This document shows positions 14,954 through 17,239 of a stretch of 17,239 bases of DNA, piece after piece (the first letter of the stretch is position 1; each line of letters opens with the position of its first letter). Source of the DNA: Bryobacteraceae bacterium. GTDB taxonomy: Bacteria; Acidobacteriota; Terriglobia; Bryobacterales; Bryobacteraceae. The position numbers and the translations under genes are program-made. Under the pieces are notes generated by a model that was given only the letters and a program-made list of their open reading frames with translations, did no database searches and was not told the DNA's origin. The stretch is from NCBI GenBank assembly GCA_030039005.1, contig JASHQT010000173.1, positions 1 to 17,239 on the forward strand. Direction: 5' to 3'.

Positions 14954-14973
14954 GGCAGGCACTCTTGCCTGCC
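14954..14973. repeat. REP-like hairpin after the dioxygenase gene
   Basis: GGCAGGC at 14954-14960 and GCCTGCC at 14967-14973 form a perfect 7-base stem with a 6-base loop, starting directly after the TAG stop. There is no T-run, so a simple intrinsic terminator is unlikely. It resembles dispersed REP-type palindromes; only one copy is in this window. Confidence 0.5.
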
Positions 14974-15038
14974 AAGCACTCCTGCATGTGGCGTTCAGGG
15001 GCGTCCCCTGGGCCCGTGTGAGCGCCTAAAATAGCAGC

Positions 15039-15707
15039 GTGAGCATCGAATCAACGCGACCCCGCGTTCGGGCTGTCGGTCCGGCGCGGGGGTCTTCGCA
15101 ATTTGCGGGTGTGTTGCTGCACGGGCGCGGCAAAACACCCGAAGAAAAGATCGATCTAGCCGCGCGATTCGGCAATATCGAGGGGATCCGCTGGGTGGTG
15201 CCCGAAGCGGAAACGCCCGGGAGTTGGTATCCGGGCCGATTCTTCGATCCCCGTGAAACGAACGAACCCTACTTGACGGAAGCTGTAGCGCGATGCCACG
15301 AAGCTGTGCTCGAAGCCAGCGAATTTGGACGCTTGCCGCCGGACCGGCTAGTGATCGTGGGCTTCTCACAAGGCGCGTCGCTGGCCCTTGAATACGCGCT
15401 GCGCCATCCCACCCGAGTGGGATCCTATATCGTACTGACCGGCGGACTGATGGGCGTTCCGGGATCGGACTGGAAGGCTCGCGCCCCGAAATCCTTGTGG
15501 GGGGTTCGCATGCTGCTCACGGGAAGCGACGTCGATGAATGGATTCCCGAAGCCTCCACGCTGGAAGCAGCACGCCTGTTTCGCGATCTGGGCGCGGACG
15601 TGCAACTGCGCATCTATAAAGGCCGTCCGCACATCGTGAGCGAGGAAGAGATCGCCGATGCGCGCGCATTCCTGAGCTGGATTCAGATGGCAGCCGGTGT
15701 GAGATAG
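15039..15707 (+). CDS. Alpha/beta hydrolase, phospholipase/carboxylesterase (MhqD-like)
   Basis: A cytoplasmic serine hydrolase of 222 residues from the phospholipase/carboxylesterase family. LLHGRGKTPEEK is the oxyanion region, GFSQGASLAL holds nucleophile Ser110, GSDVDEWIP holds the acid (Asp166) and RPHIVSEEE holds His198, so the triad is complete. In Bacillus, MhqD is encoded beside the MhqO dioxygenase and both are induced by quinones; the same pairing here supports a role in handling ring-cleavage or quinone-derived products, which is inference. The start is GTG 15039 with a weak SD; the annotated core begins a few residues later (FAGVLLHG). The secreted GDSL esterase begins 11 bases after its stop, suggesting one transcript. 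Confidence 0.9.
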   Translation: MSIESTRPRVRAVGPARGSSQFAGVLLHGRGKTPEEKIDLAARFGNIEGIRWVVPEAETPGSWYPGRFFDPRETNEPYLTEAVARCHEAVLEASEFGRLPPDRLVIVGFSQGASLALEYALRHPTRVGSYIVLTGGLMGVPGSDWKARAPKSLWGVRMLLTGSDVDEWIPEASTLEAARLFRDLGADVQLRIYKGRPHIVSEEEIADARAFLSWIQMAAGVR

Positions 15708-15718
15708 AGTAGTTAAAC

Positions 15719-16933
15719 ATGAAACTGCTGATACTCGCGCTCGCGATTCCGTGCCTCTATGCGCAAACGGGAGAACGCTGGGTGAGCACGTGGGCCACAT
15801 CGCCGCAACAATTCCGGGCTTTCGGCGGTGGGGCCAAGCCTAGCTTTCACGATCAGACCATCCGCATGGTCGCTCACACTACCATCGCCGGATCGCGCGT
15901 ACGCATCGAGCTTTCCAACGCCTTCGGCCCGGCGGCGGTCAGGATCGGCGCGGCGCACATCGCGCTGCGCGACAAAGATGCGGCGATTGTCCCCGCGTCA
16001 GACCACGCGCTGATGTTCGGCGGCCATGCTTCGGTTTCAATTCCTCCGGGCGCTCTCGAGCTCAGCGATCCGGTGAATCTGGATCTTCCGGCCGGGAGCG
16101 ACGTAACTGTTAGCCTCTACCTCCCCGAAGAGACCAGTGCCGACACCGTGCACAGCGTCGGACTGCACACCACGTATGTCGCCAAAGGGGATGCCACGGC
16201 GCAGACCGCGATGGCGGACACCTTCAGCCAGTCGTACTACTGGCTCGCGAACATCGATGTCGCCGCGGCCCCGAACGCGGCGGCCATCGTCGCTTTCGGC
16301 GATTCGATCACCGACGGCGCCACGTCCACTGCCAATACGGATCGGAGCTGGCCGAGCTTTCTCGCGCAGCGGTTGGCGGCCAACGGAGGCGCAAACATCG
16401 CCGTTCTGAACCAGGGCATTTCGGGCAATCAAGTTCTGCGCGATGGTGCGGGGGTGAACGCGCTTGCCCGCTTCGATCGTGATGTGCTGGCGCAACCCGG
16501 CGTCAAGTGGATGACGATTCTAGAGAGCATCAACGATATCGGCATCCGATTGCGAGCCGGTGCTCCGGCCGCCGACGCCGTGACCGCCGATGACCTGATC
16601 GCCGGGCTGAAGCAAATGATCGAGCGCGCGCATGAGCATGGAATTAAAGTGATCGGCTGCACGCTCACGCCGTTCGAAGGCGCCGCGTACTATAGCGACG
16701 CCGGCGAGCAGGTTCGCGAGCAGGTGAACGACTGGATCCGCTCGGGCGGCGCTTTCGACGCGGTCGTCGATTTTGACGCGGTCACACGCGATCCGGCAAA
16801 CCCCAAGCAAATTCGCGCCGACTTCAACATCAAGGATCACCTGCACCCGAACGATGCCGGGTATAAAGCGATGGCGGATGCGATCGATCTGGCGCTGTTC
16901 GGAGTGAAGGCCGCCGCGGCAAGCTCGCGCTAG
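15719..16933 (+). CDS. Secreted SGNH/GDSL hydrolase
   Basis: An exported esterase/lipase of the SGNH family, 404 residues. A short signal peptide (KLLILALAIPCLYAQ) is followed by an N-terminal beta-sandwich (about 17-185) starting with WVSTWATSPQ, then the SGNH catalytic domain (about 188-395). Block I is AFGDSITDG with nucleophile Ser196. Block II is NQGISGNQVL. Block III is LESINDIG, with Asn272. Block V is DHLHPND, with Asp373 and His376. Block III normally reads GxND; here Ser replaces that glycine, a modest oddity unlikely to abolish activity. Related proteins act as carbohydrate or aryl esterases or acyl hydrolases, and the substrate is unknown. The start ATG 15719 is 11 bases after the MhqD-like gene, which suggests an operon. 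Confidence 0.93.
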   Translation: MKLLILALAIPCLYAQTGERWVSTWATSPQQFRAFGGGAKPSFHDQTIRMVAHTTIAGSRVRIELSNAFGPAAVRIGAAHIALRDKDAAIVPASDHALMFGGHASVSIPPGALELSDPVNLDLPAGSDVTVSLYLPEETSADTVHSVGLHTTYVAKGDATAQTAMADTFSQSYYWLANIDVAAAPNAAAIVAFGDSITDGATSTANTDRSWPSFLAQRLAANGGANIAVLNQGISGNQVLRDGAGVNALARFDRDVLAQPGVKWMTILESINDIGIRLRAGAPAADAVTADDLIAGLKQMIERAHEHGIKVIGCTLTPFEGAAYYSDAGEQVREQVNDWIRSGGAFDAVVDFDAVTRDPANPKQIRADFNIKDHLHPNDAGYKAMADAIDLALFGVKAAAASSR

Positions 16934-16996
16934 CCCACAGAGGCGCGGGCGCACTTCCACACGAAAAGTAAGCTCGCCCGCATCTTCGTTGTGGGC
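16933..16996. terminator. Nested inverted repeat between convergent GDSL and thiolase genes
   Basis: GCCCACA (16933-16939) pairs with TGTGGGC (16990-16996), and inside it GCGGGCG (16945-16951) pairs with CGCCCGC (16975-16981). The result is a stem with an internal loop and a 23-base apical loop. It lies between convergent genes and could terminate transcription both ways, but there is no T-run on either side. It could also be a dispersed repeat. Confidence 0.35.
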
Positions 16997-17027
16997 GACT
17001 GACATAGAAGACGCGCGACTTTATTGT

Positions 17028-17239
17028 CTAGACCCTCTCGAGCAGCGTGGCCATCCCCTGCCCCACGCCGATGCACATGGACGCGATGGCGTAGCGCTTG
17101 CCGGTGTTCTGCAATTGATGCGTCGCGGTGAGGATGAGTCGCGCGCCGCTCATGCCGAGCGGATGGCCGAGCGCGATGGCGCCGCCCGCGGGATTCACTT
17201 TCTCCGAATCATCCGGCAGACCGAACGCGCGCGTCACGG
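17028..17239 (-). CDS. Thiolase C-terminus (acetyl-CoA/3-oxoadipyl-CoA type), 5' end beyond window
   Basis: The last 70 residues of a thiolase, with the reading frame open to the right edge. [20 protein letters not shown] contains the catalytic His (GHPLG), and [16 protein letters not shown] contains the catalytic Cys at the C-terminal active site. The terminal block [19 protein letters not shown] is close to the PcaF-like 3-oxoadipyl-CoA thiolases as well as acetyl-CoA acetyltransferases, so substrate specificity stays open without the N-terminal half. The stop (TAG on the minus strand) is at 17030-17028. The gene is convergent with the GDSL esterase across a 94-base region with a nested inverted repeat. 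Confidence 0.95.
   Translation of the reverse strand, partial: VTRAFGLPDDSEKVNPAGGAIALGHPLGMSGARLILTATHQLQNTGKRYAIASMCIGVGQGMATLLERV

Noticed and set aside
1..17239. Defence system, CRISPR array, prophage or insertion sequence
   Set aside because: No repeat-spacer pattern, transposase, integrase, terminal repeats, or defence-type nuclease/ATPase were found; the XRE regulator alone is not enough to call a prophage.

Overview
The window reads as a GC-rich chromosomal stretch from an Acidobacteriota member, most likely Solibacter/Bryobacter-like. This is inferred from family content: an Oar-type TonB-dependent receptor with an N-terminal carboxypeptidase-regulatory domain, a PHP protein with a C-terminal membrane helix, a small coiled-coil hypothetical of a kind I associate with Solibacter genomes, and perfect TATAAT -10 boxes before several genes. 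I see no rRNA, tRNA, CRISPR array, transposase or phage gene.

Left part (1-5915). The 3' end of a TolB/PD40-like gene meets head-on a large TonB-dependent receptor on the minus strand. A secreted type-B carboxylesterase is transcribed divergently from the receptor. Prephenate dehydratase (pheA, minus) then ends 4 bases after the esterase.

Middle part (5916-12285). A gene-free stretch of about 290 bases holds a strong promoter and an operator-like inverted repeat ahead of an XRE regulator with a degenerate S24-like C-terminal domain. The regulator's 3' end overlaps a convergent unknown gene by 44 bases. From 12285 leftwards six minus-strand genes follow in the same direction: fumarylacetoacetase (fahA), flagellar stator genes motA and motB (8-base overlap), a 2-keto-3-deoxygluconate kinase-type PfkB enzyme, a SprT-like zinc metallopeptidase and the unknown gene.

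Right part (12381-17239). Plus-strand genes encode a small coiled-coil protein, a PHP phosphoesterase with a C-terminal membrane helix, and an apparent module of a ring-cleaving (MhqO/PcpA-like) VOC dioxygenase, an MhqD-like serine hydrolase and a secreted SGNH/GDSL esterase. The dioxygenase promoter region carries two inverted repeats. A minus-strand thiolase (3-oxoadipyl/acetyl-CoA type) is cut by the right edge.

How the genes may work together. The firmest functional unit is motA-motB. The dioxygenase plus MhqD-like hydrolase resembles the quinone/hydroquinone detoxification pair known from Bacillus. The receptor and divergent esterase look like an envelope uptake/hydrolysis pair. Most families here are known. 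The least explained items are the regulator with its inverted repeat and 3'-overlapping unknown gene, and the motAB-kinase-metallopeptidase order.
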